Assembly (NCBI GenBank): GCA_000471925.1
Contig: CP006667.1
Location: 434,001-498,000, forward strand
Length of the DNA stretch: 64,000 bases
Origin: Ralstonia pickettii DTP0602
Lineage (GTDB): Bacteria; Pseudomonadota; Gammaproteobacteria; Burkholderiales; Burkholderiaceae
Direction of reading: 5' to 3'
Below are positions 53,578 to 63,129 of this stretch, one piece after another. Position 1 is the stretch's first letter; each line of letters starts with the position of its first letter. The notes beneath the pieces are model-generated. The model saw only the letters and a program-made list of their open reading frames with translations, did no database searches and was not told the origin of the DNA. Position numbers and translations under genes: made by a program.

Positions 53578-54180
53578 TCAGTTGGCTGTGGCCGACGCCG
53601 GCGCCTTGACCGTAATGGCCACGACTTCGCGGTAGACGACCTTGGCCATCTGGCCGCGCTTGATCTTGTTGAGGTCGATCGCCGGGTCCTCGATCTTGAC
53701 GGTGCGCAGGGTCTCGCGCGGGCCGCGGAAGGTGATGAGCTTCTTGGCCGGATCGATCTTGGTGATTTCCGCGGTCACGGTGGTGGTGACCTCGCGCATG
53801 ATGCCGGGCTTGCCGCCTTCGGCCGCGCGCGAGGTGCGTTCGACCTGCTCGGCCAGCGCCGTGGCCTTGCTGTCGATCGGCTCCAGCGATGCCACCACGG
53901 CGGCGCCCCGAGCCACGGTGACGATGTCGCCCTTGCGCACCTGGCCGAAGTTGCGGGCTTCGTCGCCGGCGATCAGTTCCACCACGTTGCCACGCGGGCC
54001 CTGCACCAGCACGGCCTTGGAGTCGGGGTCGATATCGATGATCTTGCCGCTGATCACGGCCTCTTCCGCCACCATGACGGGGGCGGGCGTGCGCTGGGCA
54101 TAGGCGCTGCCCATGGTCAGGACGGCGCCCGCGATGGCGGTGGCAAGGAGGGTGGAATGACGGCGGATGCTGCGGCTCAT
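53578..54180 (-). CDS. Hypothetical periplasmic protein
   Basis: A 200-residue protein from ATG 54180 (MSRSIRRHSTLLATAI). A signal peptide is clear (cleavage after SAYA near residue 28). The mature part is beta-rich, with two similar segments: ISGKIIDIDPDSKAVLVQGP (about 43-62) and AEITKIDPAKKLITFRGPRE (about 131-150). Both have the pattern I-x-x-I-D-P-x-x-K-x-(I/V)-x-x-x-G-P, which suggests an internal duplication of a small beta-barrel. I do not know a function. It lies 43 bases upstream of the SYLF gene in the same direction. Confidence 0.82.
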   Translation of the reverse strand: MSRSIRRHSTLLATAIAGAVLTMGSAYAQRTPAPVMVAEEAVISGKIIDIDPDSKAVLVQGPRGNVVELIAGDEARNFGQVRKGDIVTVARGAAVVASLEPIDSKATALAEQVERTSRAAEGGKPGIMREVTTTVTAEITKIDPAKKLITFRGPRETLRTVKIEDPAIDLNKIKRGQMAKVVYREVVAITVKAPASATAN

Positions 54181-54416
54181 GACTTTCCTCAGGGTGGGAA
54201 TCAGGTCATAACGGCACCGCTTACCAGCCGGCGCGGTCATCGGAGGCACCTGTCAGGTGCTGATGAAGCCATTGTGGACAATCGACCACGGCCCAGCAAT
54301 CCACTTCGAAAAAATTTGGGGGGCGAAATTAAAACGTTTAATTGGCGCCCGCATGGCCTCTGGAAGGGGCGGGGGAGAGCAGTCGCCGCCGCGCCGCCGC
54401 TACCGCCGCGGCTGGC

Positions 54417-55475
54417 TTACTGGCCGTCGAACAGCTCGCCGGCGCCGCCGGCCTGGGGGGAGGCCAGCCCGAAATGCCGGTAGGCCGCGGCGGTGGCTAC
54501 GCGCCCGCGCGGCGTGCGCTGCAGGTAGCCCTGCTGGATCAGGTAAGGCTCGAGCACGTCCTCGATGGTGTCACGCTCCTCGCCGATGGCCGCGGCCAGG
54601 TTGTCCACCCCCACCGGGCCGCCGCCGAACTTGTGCAACACAGCCTCCAGCAGCTTGCGGTCCATCAGGTCGAAACCCACGCGGTCCACGTCCAGCATTG
54701 CCAGTGCGGCGTCGGCCATCTCGCGCGTGATGGTGCCGTCGCCCTTGACCTCGGCGTAGTCGCGCACGCGGCGCAGCAGCCGGTTGGCGATACGGGGCGT
54801 GCCGCGCGCGCGGCGGGCGATTTCCAGCGCGCCGTGCGGGTCGATGCGGGCGTGCAGCAGTTGCGCCGAGCGCGTGACGATGCGCGCCAGCTCCTCGGCG
54901 GTATAGAACTCCAGCCGCGCCACGATGCCGAAGCGGTCGCGCAGCGGATTGGTCAGCATGCCGGCGCGGGTGGTCGCGCCCACCAGCGTGAACGGCTGCA
55001 GGTCCAGCTTGACCGAGCGGGCCGCCGGGCCTTCGCCGATCATGATGTCGATCTGGTAGTCCTCCAGCGCCGGGTACAGGATTTCCTCGACGACCGGCGA
55101 GAGCCGGTGGATCTCGTCGATGAACAGCACGTCGTTGGCTTCCAGGTTGGTCAGCAGCGCGGCCAGGTCGCCCGGGCGCTCCAGCACCGGGCCTGAGGTC
55201 TGGCGCAGGCTCACGCCCATTTCGCGCGCGATGATGTGGGCCAGCGTGGTCTTGCCCAGCCCGGGCGGGCCGAACAGCAGCACATGATCCAGCGCCTCGC
55301 GCCGGTTGCGCGCCGCGTGCATGAAGATATCGAGCTGCCCGCGCACCTTTTCCTGGCCGACATATTCGTCCAGCAGCTTGGGCCGCAGCGCGCGCTCGTA
55401 CGCCTCCTCCTGCGACGAGGCGGGGGTGGCGGAGATCACGCGGGCGGGGGCGGAAAGCTTGTCGGTTTCGATCAT
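54417..55475 (-). CDS. ruvB: Holliday junction branch migration ATPase RuvB
   Basis: A 352-residue AAA+ motor that drives branch migration with RuvA. Walker A is [12 protein letters not shown] (about 69-80), Walker B is FIDEIHRL (about 120), with [18 protein letters not shown] before and the arginine finger region GATTRAGML after; the C-terminal winged helix carries [16 protein letters not shown] and [15 protein letters not shown]. It follows ruvA by 46 bases on the reverse strand. Confidence 0.97.
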   Translation of the reverse strand: MIETDKLSAPARVISATPASSQEEAYERALRPKLLDEYVGQEKVRGQLDIFMHAARNRREALDHVLLFGPPGLGKTTLAHIIAREMGVSLRQTSGPVLERPGDLAALLTNLEANDVLFIDEIHRLSPVVEEILYPALEDYQIDIMIGEGPAARSVKLDLQPFTLVGATTRAGMLTNPLRDRFGIVARLEFYTAEELARIVTRSAQLLHARIDPHGALEIARRARGTPRIANRLLRRVRDYAEVKGDGTITREMADAALAMLDVDRVGFDLMDRKLLEAVLHKFGGGPVGVDNLAAAIGEERDTIEDVLEPYLIQQGYLQRTPRGRVATAAAYRHFGLASPQAGGAGELFDGQ

Positions 55476-55521
55476 GGCGGTCAGGGACCAAACAGCGGCA
55501 ATAACCCCGTCATTCTACGCC

Positions 55522-56103
55522 TCAGCCCTTGGACAGCGACTTGAGCGCCAGCTTGATGCCCTCGGACACGCCGGTTCCGGCCGGCACTTGCTTGATCGCC
55601 AGGGCCGCTTCCTTCTCCGAATAGCCCAGCGCCAGCAGCGCATTGAGCACGTCGATGGCGCTGTCGGGCACCACCTGTGCCCCCGGCACGTGGCCAAGCT
55701 CAGCGCCCAGCTTGCCCTTGAGTTCCAGCATCAGCCGCTCGGCGGTCTTCTTGCCGATGCCGGGCACGCGCGTGAGCCGGCCTGCCTCCTGCAGCGTGAT
55801 TGCCTGCGCCAACTCCGATACCGACATGCCCGACAGCACCGCCAGCGCCATGCGTGCGCCGATGCCGGTGATCTTGATCAGCTCGCGGAAGGTGTTGCGT
55901 TCCGAGGCGGTGCCGAAGCCGTACAGCAGGTGCGCGTCCTCGCGCACGATCAGCTGCGTCAGCAGCGTCACCGGCTGGCCCACCGCGGGCAGGTTGTAGA
56001 AGGTGCTCATCGGCACGTCGACCTCGTAGCCGACGCCGTGGCAGTCGACCAGCAGGTGCGGGGGATTCTTCTCGATTAGGGTGCCGGCGATGCGTCCGAT
56101 CAT
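55522..56103 (-). CDS. ruvA: Holliday junction binding protein RuvA
   Basis: A 193-residue tetrameric DNA-binding protein, start at ATG 56103 ([15 protein letters not shown]). Domain I is an OB fold (about 1-62), domain II carries the two HhH motifs ([20 protein letters not shown] and [19 protein letters not shown]), and domain III (about 145-193) contacts RuvB. It lies between a glycerophosphodiesterase gene and ruvB. Confidence 0.97.
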   Translation of the reverse strand: MIGRIAGTLIEKNPPHLLVDCHGVGYEVDVPMSTFYNLPAVGQPVTLLTQLIVREDAHLLYGFGTASERNTFRELIKITGIGARMALAVLSGMSVSELAQAITLQEAGRLTRVPGIGKKTAERLMLELKGKLGAELGHVPGAQVVPDSAIDVLNALLALGYSEKEAALAIKQVPAGTGVSEGIKLALKSLSKG

Positions 56104-56171
56104 GGTGCGGTGTGGTGTGTCAGGTAGGGGATGGGGCGGCCGCAAGTGTACCCCGCGGCCGCCTGCCGGCC

Positions 56172-57404
56172 TCAGCGCGCCGGCGTATCGACCGCGCGCC
56201 GGCCCAGCGCCGGGTCGTCGGTGAAGAAGCCGTCCACGCCGGCGGCGATGAAGGCCTGCACCTCGCGCACCATGCCGGCGGGGCTGCGCGTGGCGTCGTC
56301 CCCGCCGGTCTGCAGCGCCTTGGGCAGGAAGCTGTTTTCCGGGCGGAAAGTGTAGGGGTGGACGAAGAGGCCCGCCGCATGCGCGTTGCGGACTACCGCC
56401 GTTGGCGCAGCCAGCGCGCCTTGCGCATCGCGCGGTACCACGCTGCTCTTCTCCGGGCCAATGCCGTCGGCGTAGGCCGCCACTTCGCGCAGGCCGGTCG
56501 TGCTCAGCATGTCGTCGAAGGTGCGCGGGTCGCCGGCCAGCTTCCAGTCGGCGGGGCCCTTGCGCGGGTTGCCGACCAGTTGGACCAGCTTAACGTTGGG
56601 CAGCCCGCGGCCCAGCGTGCGCCGCATCGCGCGCAGGCTGCCGCTCTCGAAGCACTGGATAAAGACCGGTGCCTGACGCAGGTAGGGCTGCGCGCGTACG
56701 GCAGCCGCCAGCTTGTCTTCGAGCGGCAGGCCGATGCCGCGGAAATAGCTCGGATGCTTCAGCTCGGCATAGATGCCGATGGGTTTGCCGGTGCGCAGCG
56801 AGGCCTGCTCGGCCAGGCGCACGATCTCGTCGAAGGTCGGCACTTCGAACTGGTCGTTCAGCCGCGCATTGGCCGGCCGCACGCGCGGGATGCGCTCGCG
56901 TGCGCGCAATGTCTTGAGCTCGGCCAGCGTGAAGTCTTCGGTGAACCAGCCGGTCAGGCGCTCGCCGTCGATGACCTTGGTGCGCTTGCGCTCGGCAAAC
57001 TGCGCCAGCTCGGCGACGTTGGTGGTACCGGTGATGTCATTCTCGTGGCGCGCCACCAGCACGCCGTCGCGGGTCATCACCAGGTCGGGCTCGATCACGT
57101 CGGCGCCGTCCTCGATCGCCTTGGTGTAGGCGGCGAGCGTGTGTTCGGGGCGCAGCGCGCTGGCGCCGCGGTGCGCGATCACCAGCGCCTTGGGCTTTTC
57201 CGCAGCGGGCGGCGGTGCGCTCGGGGTGGGTGCCGGAGCCGGTGCCGGCGGCGCGGGCTTGTGGCGCGGCGCGGTGGCGCAGCCGGCGAGCAGCACGGCG
57301 CAGGCCGCGGCGGCCGCGGCCGGGAACAGCCATCGCCGGGAAGCAGGGAAGATGAGGCCGGCGGCGCGCGAGCGCGGCGCGCTCAGTCGGGACTGGCTTG
57401 GCAT
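56172..57404 (-). CDS. Glycerophosphodiester phosphodiesterase, lipoprotein type
   Basis: A 410-residue GlpQ-like enzyme that releases glycerol-3-phosphate from glycerophosphodiesters. It starts with an Arg-rich, hydrophobic leader ending in a lipobox (AVLLAGC, Cys near 41), then an Ala/Pro linker and the catalytic TIM barrel: [18 protein letters not shown] (catalytic His and Arg, about 75-92), [20 protein letters not shown] (metal Glu and second His). The length fits periplasmic GlpQ. It is unusual in lying between ruvC and ruvA. Confidence 0.92.
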   Translation of the reverse strand: MPSQSRLSAPRSRAAGLIFPASRRWLFPAAAAAACAVLLAGCATAPRHKPAPPAPAPAPTPSAPPPAAEKPKALVIAHRGASALRPEHTLAAYTKAIEDGADVIEPDLVMTRDGVLVARHENDITGTTNVAELAQFAERKRTKVIDGERLTGWFTEDFTLAELKTLRARERIPRVRPANARLNDQFEVPTFDEIVRLAEQASLRTGKPIGIYAELKHPSYFRGIGLPLEDKLAAAVRAQPYLRQAPVFIQCFESGSLRAMRRTLGRGLPNVKLVQLVGNPRKGPADWKLAGDPRTFDDMLSTTGLREVAAYADGIGPEKSSVVPRDAQGALAAPTAVVRNAHAAGLFVHPYTFRPENSFLPKALQTGGDDATRSPAGMVREVQAFIAAGVDGFFTDDPALGRRAVDTPAR

Positions 57405-57475
57405 GCAGCGTTCCTGTGGAAAGACGAATGCCCGATTGTAAAAGACGCGGGCCGGGCGACCCCGTAATCGGCCAA

Positions 57476-58021
57476 TCAGCCGATCAGCCGGCCTCGGCGC
57501 ACACGCATGCCCTTGCGCACCAGGTCGGGCGCCAGGCCCGCCAGCGTGCCCAGGGTATCGCCGCCATTGGCATGGCAGATCGCCACGCCGAGCGCATCGG
57601 CCGCATCGCTGCCGGGCTGGCCGGGCAGCATCAGCAGCCGCGTCACCATCTCCTGAACCTGCGCCTTGTTGGCGCGGCCATAGCCGACCACCGCCACCTT
57701 GAGCTGCAGCGCGGTGTACTCGAACACCGGCAACCCGTAACTGACCAGCCCGCAGATCGCCGCGCCGCGGGCCTGGCCGAGCAGCAGCGTCGATTGCGGG
57801 TTGACGTTGACGAACACCTTCTCGATCGCCGCGCAGTCGGGCGCGTAGGTACGGGACACTTCGCTGATGCCGTCGTACAGCGTCTTCAGTCGTTCCGGCA
57901 GCGGCGAATTGCCGTCGCTCCTGATCGTGCCCGAGGCCACGTAGGCAAGCTTGTTGCCGTGCTTCTCGATCACGCCGAAGCCGGTGGTGCGCAGGCCGGG
58001 GTCGATGCCTAGGATTCGCAT
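57476..58021 (-). CDS. ruvC: Crossover junction endodeoxyribonuclease RuvC
   Basis: A 181-residue Holliday junction resolvase. The catalytic acids lie in [16 protein letters not shown] (D7), [13 protein letters not shown] (Glu near 67) and [14 protein letters not shown] (two Asp near 140). The length is normal. The next gene downstream is the phosphodiesterase, then ruvAB; upstream are two hairpins and purH. Confidence 0.97.
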   Translation of the reverse strand: MRILGIDPGLRTTGFGVIEKHGNKLAYVASGTIRSDGNSPLPERLKTLYDGISEVSRTYAPDCAAIEKVFVNVNPQSTLLLGQARGAAICGLVSYGLPVFEYTALQLKVAVVGYGRANKAQVQEMVTRLLMLPGQPGSDAADALGVAICHANGGDTLGTLAGLAPDLVRKGMRVRRGRLIG

Positions 58022-58080
58022 GGGCTGGGTAGGGTGGATGCCGTCGCTAGTGTATTGCTTTTTGCGCCGGCACCTAATGC

Positions 58081-58123
58081 AAAAAGCGGTTTCGCTTTCC
58101 CTTGCAGGAGAACGAAACCGCTT
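58081..58123 (-). terminator. Rho-independent terminator of purH
   Basis: On the reverse strand: stem AAGCGGTTTCG / CGAAACCGCTT with an 18-base loop and a T-run. A second hairpin GCGGTCTTGC / GCAAGACCGC (58134-58154) lies between it and the purH stop and lacks a T-run. Confidence 0.85.
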
Positions 58124-58169
58124 CGGGAGCCGGCGGTCTTGCGCTGCAAGACCGCGAGCTGGCCAGTGC

Positions 58170-59744
58170 TCAGTGGCGGAAGTGGCGCGTGCCGGTCACC
58201 ACCATGGCGATGCCGCGCTCGTCGGCGGCGGCGATCACTTCGTCGTCGCGCATCGAGCCGCCCGGCTGGATCACGCAGGTCGCGCCCGCGTCGACCACCA
58301 CGTCCAGGCCGTCACGGAACGGGAAGAACGCGTCCGAGGCCACCGCCGAGCCGGCCAGCGTCAGGCCGGCGTTCTGTGCCTTGATGCTGGCGATGCGGGC
58401 CGAATCCACACGGCTCATCTGGCCGGCGCCGACGCCCAGCGTCATGCCGCCGCCGCAGAACACGATGGCGTTGGACTTGACGAACTTGGCCACGCGCCAG
58501 GCGAACATCAGGTCGTCCATTTCCTTCGGGGTCGGGTGGCGGCGCGTCACCACGCGCAGCTCGGACGGCTGCACGTTCTTGGCGTCCGGGCTCTGCACCA
58601 GCAGGCCGCCGCCGACGCGTTTGAAGTCAAACTGGTTGATGCCCTTGCCCAGCGGGATCTCGAGCAGGCGTACGTTCTGCTTGGCCGCGAACACGGCACG
58701 CGCGCCGGCGCTGAACGACGGGGCGATCAGCACTTCGACGAACTGCTTGGCCACGGCTTGCGCGGCGGTTTCGTCCAGTTCGACGTTGAAGGCGATGATG
58801 CCGCCGAAGGCCGAGGTCGAATCGGTCTTGAAGGCCTTGTCATACGCTTCGAGCGCGTTCGCGCCCAGCGCCACGCCGCACGGGTTGGCGTGCTTGATGA
58901 TGACGCAGGCGGCGCCCGTGGCGGCATCGAACGACTTGACGCATTCCCAGGCGGCGTCGGCGTCGGCGATGTTGTTGTACGACAGCTCCTTGCCCTGCAG
59001 CTGCACGTAGTTGGCCAGTGCGCCGTCCACGGCCTTCAGGTCGCGGTAGAAGGCGGCCGACTGGTGCGGGTTCTCGCCGTAGCGCATTTCCTGCACCTTG
59101 TCGAAGGCCAGGTTCAGCGTCTGCGGGTAGGCGCTGCGGCCCTGGTGCGACTTGTCGGCACCCAGGCTGGTCAGGTAGTTGGTGATGGCGCCGTCGTACT
59201 GCGCGGTGTGCGCGAACACCTTGGTGGCCAGGCGGAAGTTCGTGTCGTAGCTGACGCTGTTGCCGCTGGCACGCATTTCGTCCAGCACCACCGCGTAGTC
59301 GGCCGGGTCGACGATCACGGTCACGTCGCGGTGGTTCTTGGCCGCCGAGCGCAGCATGGTCGGGCCGCCGATGTCGATGTTCTCGATCGCGTCGGGCAGC
59401 GTGCAGTCATCCTTGGCCACGGTCTGCTGGAACGGGTACAGGTTCACCACCAGCAGGTCGATCGTCGGGATGTTGTGCTCGGCCAGCGCAGCCATGTGCT
59501 CGGGCAGGTCGCGGCGCGCCAGGATGCCGCCGTGGACCTTGGGGTGCAGCGTCTTCACGCGGCCGTCGAGCATTTCCGGGAAGCCGGTGTAGTCGGCCAC
59601 CTCCGTCACGGGCAGGCCGCTGTCGGCCAGCAGCTTGGCGGTGCCGCCGGTGGAAAGCAGCGTGACGCCGAGCGCATTCAGTTCGCGCGCGAAGTCGACG
59701 ATACCGGTCTTGTCGGAAACAGAGAGTAGGGCTTGCTTGATCAT
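58170..59744 (-). CDS. purH: AICAR transformylase / IMP cyclohydrolase
   Basis: A 524-residue bifunctional enzyme for the last two steps of IMP synthesis. The cyclohydrolase half (about 1-195) starts [19 protein letters not shown] and has [11 protein letters not shown] and [13 protein letters not shown]. The transformylase half (about 200-524) has [13 protein letters not shown], the catalytic KHANPCGVA (Lys-His) and the C-terminal [11 protein letters not shown] and [12 protein letters not shown]. It follows the fis-type gene by 22 bases, as is usual in this group. Confidence 0.97.
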   Translation of the reverse strand: MIKQALLSVSDKTGIVDFARELNALGVTLLSTGGTAKLLADSGLPVTEVADYTGFPEMLDGRVKTLHPKVHGGILARRDLPEHMAALAEHNIPTIDLLVVNLYPFQQTVAKDDCTLPDAIENIDIGGPTMLRSAAKNHRDVTVIVDPADYAVVLDEMRASGNSVSYDTNFRLATKVFAHTAQYDGAITNYLTSLGADKSHQGRSAYPQTLNLAFDKVQEMRYGENPHQSAAFYRDLKAVDGALANYVQLQGKELSYNNIADADAAWECVKSFDAATGAACVIIKHANPCGVALGANALEAYDKAFKTDSTSAFGGIIAFNVELDETAAQAVAKQFVEVLIAPSFSAGARAVFAAKQNVRLLEIPLGKGINQFDFKRVGGGLLVQSPDAKNVQPSELRVVTRRHPTPKEMDDLMFAWRVAKFVKSNAIVFCGGGMTLGVGAGQMSRVDSARIASIKAQNAGLTLAGSAVASDAFFPFRDGLDVVVDAGATCVIQPGGSMRDDEVIAAADERGIAMVVTGTRHFRH

Positions 59745-59766
59745 GGCTGTGGGAGATGCTTCAAAT

Positions 59767-60000
59767 TCAAAGTAAACCGTGCTGCTGCAGCTTCTTGCGC
59801 AGCGTATTGCGATTGATGCCGAGGTAGGCGGCAGCCAGCGACTGGTTGCGCTCGGCGCGCAGCATCACGGCCTCAAGCAGTGGCCTTTCCACCGCCTCGA
59901 GCACCATGTTGTACATATTGGACGGCTCTTCGCCGTCCAGGTCGCGAAAGTACGTGTCCAGGCTTTCCCGGATGCACTGGTCGATAGCGTTGCGGCTCAT
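59767..60000 (-). CDS. fis: Fis family DNA-binding protein
   Basis: A 77-residue nucleoid protein of the factor-for-inversion-stimulation type, shorter than E. coli Fis (98). The C-terminal helix-turn-helix reads [20 protein letters not shown] and [11 protein letters not shown] (about 46-77). The N-terminal part contains the dimer helices but not the whole beta-hairpin arm used for Hin/Gin inversion. It begins within the dusB stop (ATGA overlap), the dusB-fis operon known across beta- and gamma-proteobacteria. Confidence 0.95.
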   Translation of the reverse strand: MSRNAIDQCIRESLDTYFRDLDGEEPSNMYNMVLEAVERPLLEAVMLRAERNQSLAAAYLGINRNTLRKKLQQHGLL

Positions 60001-61067
60001 GCGGCAAGCAACTCCCCGTTTTTGTTGTTGTTCGCTTCGTCTTTTTCGTTTACCTGCGGTGCGGCGTCGTCCACGTACACCAACCGGTCCGAGAACTGCG
60101 CCTGCTCGTCGAAGAACGCATTGACCGCCGCCAGTTGCTCTGTGGTGGATTCCAGCGTGTTCATGCGATGGCGGAACAGGTTCGCGCCGCGCAGCCCGCG
60201 CGTGTACCAGGCAATATGCTTGCGCGCGGTGCGCACGCCGGTGAACTCGCCGTAGAAGGCGTAGTGGTCCTCCAGGTGCGCGTTCATGATCGCGCGGATC
60301 TCGGCCACTTCCGGCGACGGCAGCAACTCACCGGTCTTCAGGAAGTGTTCGATCTCACGGAACAGCCACGGCCGGCCCTGCGCCGCGCGGCCGATCATGA
60401 TCGCGTCCGCGCCGGTCAGTGCCAGCACCTCTTTGGCCTTGTGCGGCGTGGTGATGTCGCCGTTGGCGACCACCGGGATCGAGAGCGCTGCCTTGACCGC
60501 GGCAATGGTCTCGTACTCGGCGTCGCCGTGGTACAGGTCGGCGCGGGTGCGCCCGTGGATGGTGAGCATGCTGATGCCCGCGTCCTGCACCATGCGCGCG
60601 ATGCGCAGCGCGTTGCGGTTCTCGCGGTTCCAGCCGGTGCGGATCTTCAGCGTGACCGGCACGCGCTCGCCGACGGCGGCGACCACCGCCTCGACGATGC
60701 GCACCACCAGCGGCTCGTTCTGCAGCAGCGCCGAGCCGGCGGCGACGTTGCACACCTTCTTGGCCGGGCAGCCCATGTTGATGTCGATGATCTGCGCGCC
60801 GCGGTCCACGTTGTAGCGTGCGGCCTCGGCCATCATCGACGGTTCGGCGCCGGCGATCTGCACGGCGATGGGCTCGACCTCGCCGGCATGGTTGGCGCGG
60901 CGCATGGTCTTCTCGCTCTTCCACAACTGTGCGTTGGACGCCACCATCTCCGAGACCGCATAGCCCGCACCGAGCTGCTTGCACAGCTGGCGGAACGGCC
61001 GGTCCGTCACGCCCGCCATCGGGGCGACGAACAGGTTATTGCGGAGTTGATGCGGTCCGATCTGCAC
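59997..61067 (-). CDS. dusB: tRNA-dihydrouridine synthase B
   Basis: A 356-residue flavoprotein that reduces uridine in the tRNA D-loop. I take the GTG at 61067 (VQIGPHQLRNNLFVAPMAGV) as start, since earlier in-frame residues are not conserved. The FMN and catalytic sites are in LFVAPMAGVTDRPFR, DINMGCPAKKVCNVAAGSAL (catalytic Cys in GCPAKKV), VTLKIRTGW and VANGDITTPHKA. The C-terminal extension after about 320 is Asn/Glu-rich (NEKDEANNNKNGE). It is cotranscribed with fis. Confidence 0.93.
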   Translation of the reverse strand: MQIGPHQLRNNLFVAPMAGVTDRPFRQLCKQLGAGYAVSEMVASNAQLWKSEKTMRRANHAGEVEPIAVQIAGAEPSMMAEAARYNVDRGAQIIDINMGCPAKKVCNVAAGSALLQNEPLVVRIVEAVVAAVGERVPVTLKIRTGWNRENRNALRIARMVQDAGISMLTIHGRTRADLYHGDAEYETIAAVKAALSIPVVANGDITTPHKAKEVLALTGADAIMIGRAAQGRPWLFREIEHFLKTGELLPSPEVAEIRAIMNAHLEDHYAFYGEFTGVRTARKHIAWYTRGLRGANLFRHRMNTLESTTEQLAAVNAFFDEQAQFSDRLVYVDDAAPQVNEKDEANNNKNGELLAA

Positions 61068-61439
61068 GATTGGGCGGTGGTGGTGTGGCGATCCTGCGGG
61101 CCATGCCGTCCTTGCCGCGCGTTTTGCGCCATGAGGGAACCGGACAGCCTGCTTTGAAACGGAAGACGAAACGGTAAAACATGCCCCTGCCGAAACTGCG
61201 GCCGGCGGTGGATCGGGGCATGTGCGAGGGCAGGATTCTACCGCCAAACGGCCACGACTGCCCAATATTTGAGCATCCATGACCGTTTTGCAGACAGAAC
61301 GTGGCGCAAATGCCGCCGCATGGGCGGCGGCGGGGCAATGATGGCGGGGCGAGCGGGCGGACCGTTGCGCGGGGCGGGGCAATTCGCTTGCCCCTGGCGG
61401 AGCCACCCCGCGCGTGGCGCCCGCGCCACTGGCGCTGGC

Positions 61440-62669
61440 TCAGCGCCGCATGCCGAACATCATATGGCGCGCCAGTGCGTGCCGCAGCGGCGGCAGGCAG
61501 GCCAGCGCCGCCAGCGACGCGCCCCGGGCATGGGCGGCCAGCGGGTAGGAGACGCCGAACAGGCGCGGCAGCAGGTCGGTGACGCCGATCGTGACCGCGC
61601 GGTCCAGCCGGTGCCGGCTGGCAAAGGCCTGCAGCGCCTGCGGCGTACAGGCGGTGCGCAGCGAGTCGGCCAGCGCGAACGCATCGCGCAGGCCCAGGTT
61701 AAGCCCCTGGCCTGCCACCGGGTGCAGCGTCTGCGCCGCATTGCCGACCGCGGCCACGCGGCCGTTGACGGTGACCGGCGCGGCGTTCAGCCCCAGCGGA
61801 AAGGCATGGCGCTTGCCCGCCAGCGTGAAATGTCCCATGCGGTCGCCGAACGCCTTGCCCAACTCCTCGGCGAACTCGGCTTCGGGCAGCGCAATGCGGC
61901 GCGCCGCCTGTTCCGACGGGCAGCACCACACCAGCGCGTAGCCTTGCACGCCGTGCTCGTCGTGCGGCAGCAGCGCCAGCGGGCCTTCCTCGGTAAAGCG
62001 CTCCCAGGCCCAGCCCGGCTGCGGACGCGAGCAGGCGACATGGGCGATCACCGCGGTCTGGCGATAGTCGCGCGTGCGCGCGCCGCGCCCCTGGTGCGCG
62101 GCCTGCTCGTGGAACAGCCCGCCCTCGGCCTGCACCACCAGGCACGTGGCAAAGCGCGCCAGCTGGCCGTCGTGGGCGGTGCCGGTCAGGTGCACGTGGC
62201 CGGTATCGGCGTCATCCGCGGCGCGTGGCAGCGGATCCTGCTCGATCTGGTCGATGCGGGTCTCGAACACGCGCAGCAGACGGTCCTCCCCGGCGGCCTG
62301 CGCGGCGCGGCCGAGAGCGCGTTCCAGCACGTCGCAAAGCTCGCCATAGCGCACCACGTAGCCTAGCGCCGGCACGTCGTAGTCGTCATGGTGCAGCCGT
62401 ACGTGGCCGAAGCGGCCGCGCTGCGACACATGGATATGTTCGATCGGGCTGCCGGCCACGGGCCAGGCGCCGATCTGCTCCAGCAGCTGGCGGCTGCCGT
62501 GCGACAGCGCGATTGCGCGCGGGTCGCGTGCGGCGCGTGCCGGCGTGGCGGCATCGATCAGCGTGACGCGCCAGTCGGTGGTGTGCAGCAGCTGGCAGGC
62601 CAGCGCCAGCCCGACCGGGCCGCCGCCGACGATGGCGATATCGCGGATATCAGCTTGCGCTGCCGGCAT
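61440..62669 (-). CDS. UbiH/UbiF/VisC family FAD-dependent hydroxylase
   Basis: A 409-residue flavin monooxygenase for ring hydroxylation in ubiquinone synthesis. The start ATG at 62669 has AGGAGG eight bases upstream. Motifs: FAD GxGxxG in IAIVGGGPVGLALACQL (about 10-26), RDPRAIALSHGSRQLL (about 49-64) and GNAAQTLHPVAGQGLNLGLR (about 300-319) typical of the family. Which ring position it oxidises cannot be told; UbiH is the usual label at this locus. It overlaps the upstream hypothetical gene by 20 bases. Confidence 0.92.
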   Translation of the reverse strand: MPAAQADIRDIAIVGGGPVGLALACQLLHTTDWRVTLIDAATPARAARDPRAIALSHGSRQLLEQIGAWPVAGSPIEHIHVSQRGRFGHVRLHHDDYDVPALGYVVRYGELCDVLERALGRAAQAAGEDRLLRVFETRIDQIEQDPLPRAADDADTGHVHLTGTAHDGQLARFATCLVVQAEGGLFHEQAAHQGRGARTRDYRQTAVIAHVACSRPQPGWAWERFTEEGPLALLPHDEHGVQGYALVWCCPSEQAARRIALPEAEFAEELGKAFGDRMGHFTLAGKRHAFPLGLNAAPVTVNGRVAAVGNAAQTLHPVAGQGLNLGLRDAFALADSLRTACTPQALQAFASRHRLDRAVTIGVTDLLPRLFGVSYPLAAHARGASLAALACLPPLRHALARHMMFGMRR

Positions 62670-63129
62670 TGTTGCTGCCTCCTGCATCGCCTCCCGCATT
62701 TGCGCCTTCAGTGCCGGCCCCGGCGCCGCGCTTCCAGCAGATCGCGTCCGAGCGCGACTTGCCGGCCGCGGCATCGCGCAGCGCATTGTCGAGCTTCTGC
62801 TGGTTGAAGCCCGGCAGCGCGCGCAGCCGCTCGACCAGCTCAGCATGGTTGGCGGCATCGAGCGGCACCACGCAGCCCTGGCCGCTATCCTCCGCGCCGA
62901 TCAGGATCAGCCAGGCGTTGCCGGTCCATGGCGCACGGTTCGACACGCGCACCACCACGCGCTCGAGGATGTCCCACGCGACTTCCTCGCGCTGGCCGTC
63001 GGGGCGGTGCACCACCACGCGGTCGTCATACAGGTTGATGATGAAGGGGTCGGACGGATCGTGCCGGGTCCCGGCATTGCTGCCGGCGGTGTCCTGGCCG
63101 GGAAAGATCCTGCGCAGCCAGCCGATCAT
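62650..63129 (-). CDS. Hypothetical protein between pepP and the UbiH-family gene
   Basis: A 159-residue protein starting MIGWLRRIFPGQDTAG at ATG 63129. Residues about 25-100 form a compact, conserved-looking domain (DPFIINLYDDRVVVHRPDG, WDILERVVVRVSNRAPWTG, WLILIGAEDSGQGCVVPLDA) with a beta-strand pattern like small PH-like domains. The tail (about 125-159) is Gly/Ala/Asn-rich. No named family comes to mind. Its start overlaps the pepP stop by four bases and its end overlaps the UbiH gene, so the three are tightly coupled. Confidence 0.85.
   Translation of the reverse strand: MIGWLRRIFPGQDTAGSNAGTRHDPSDPFIINLYDDRVVVHRPDGQREEVAWDILERVVVRVSNRAPWTGNAWLILIGAEDSGQGCVVPLDAANHAELVERLRALPGFNQQKLDNALRDAAAGKSRSDAICWKRGAGAGTEGANAGGDAGGSNNAGSAS

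Noticed and set aside
61068..61406. A longer N-terminus for dusB
   Set aside because: The additional about 110 residues are Pro/Arg/Ala-rich and not part of the Dus fold; the GTG at 61067 gives the canonical start.
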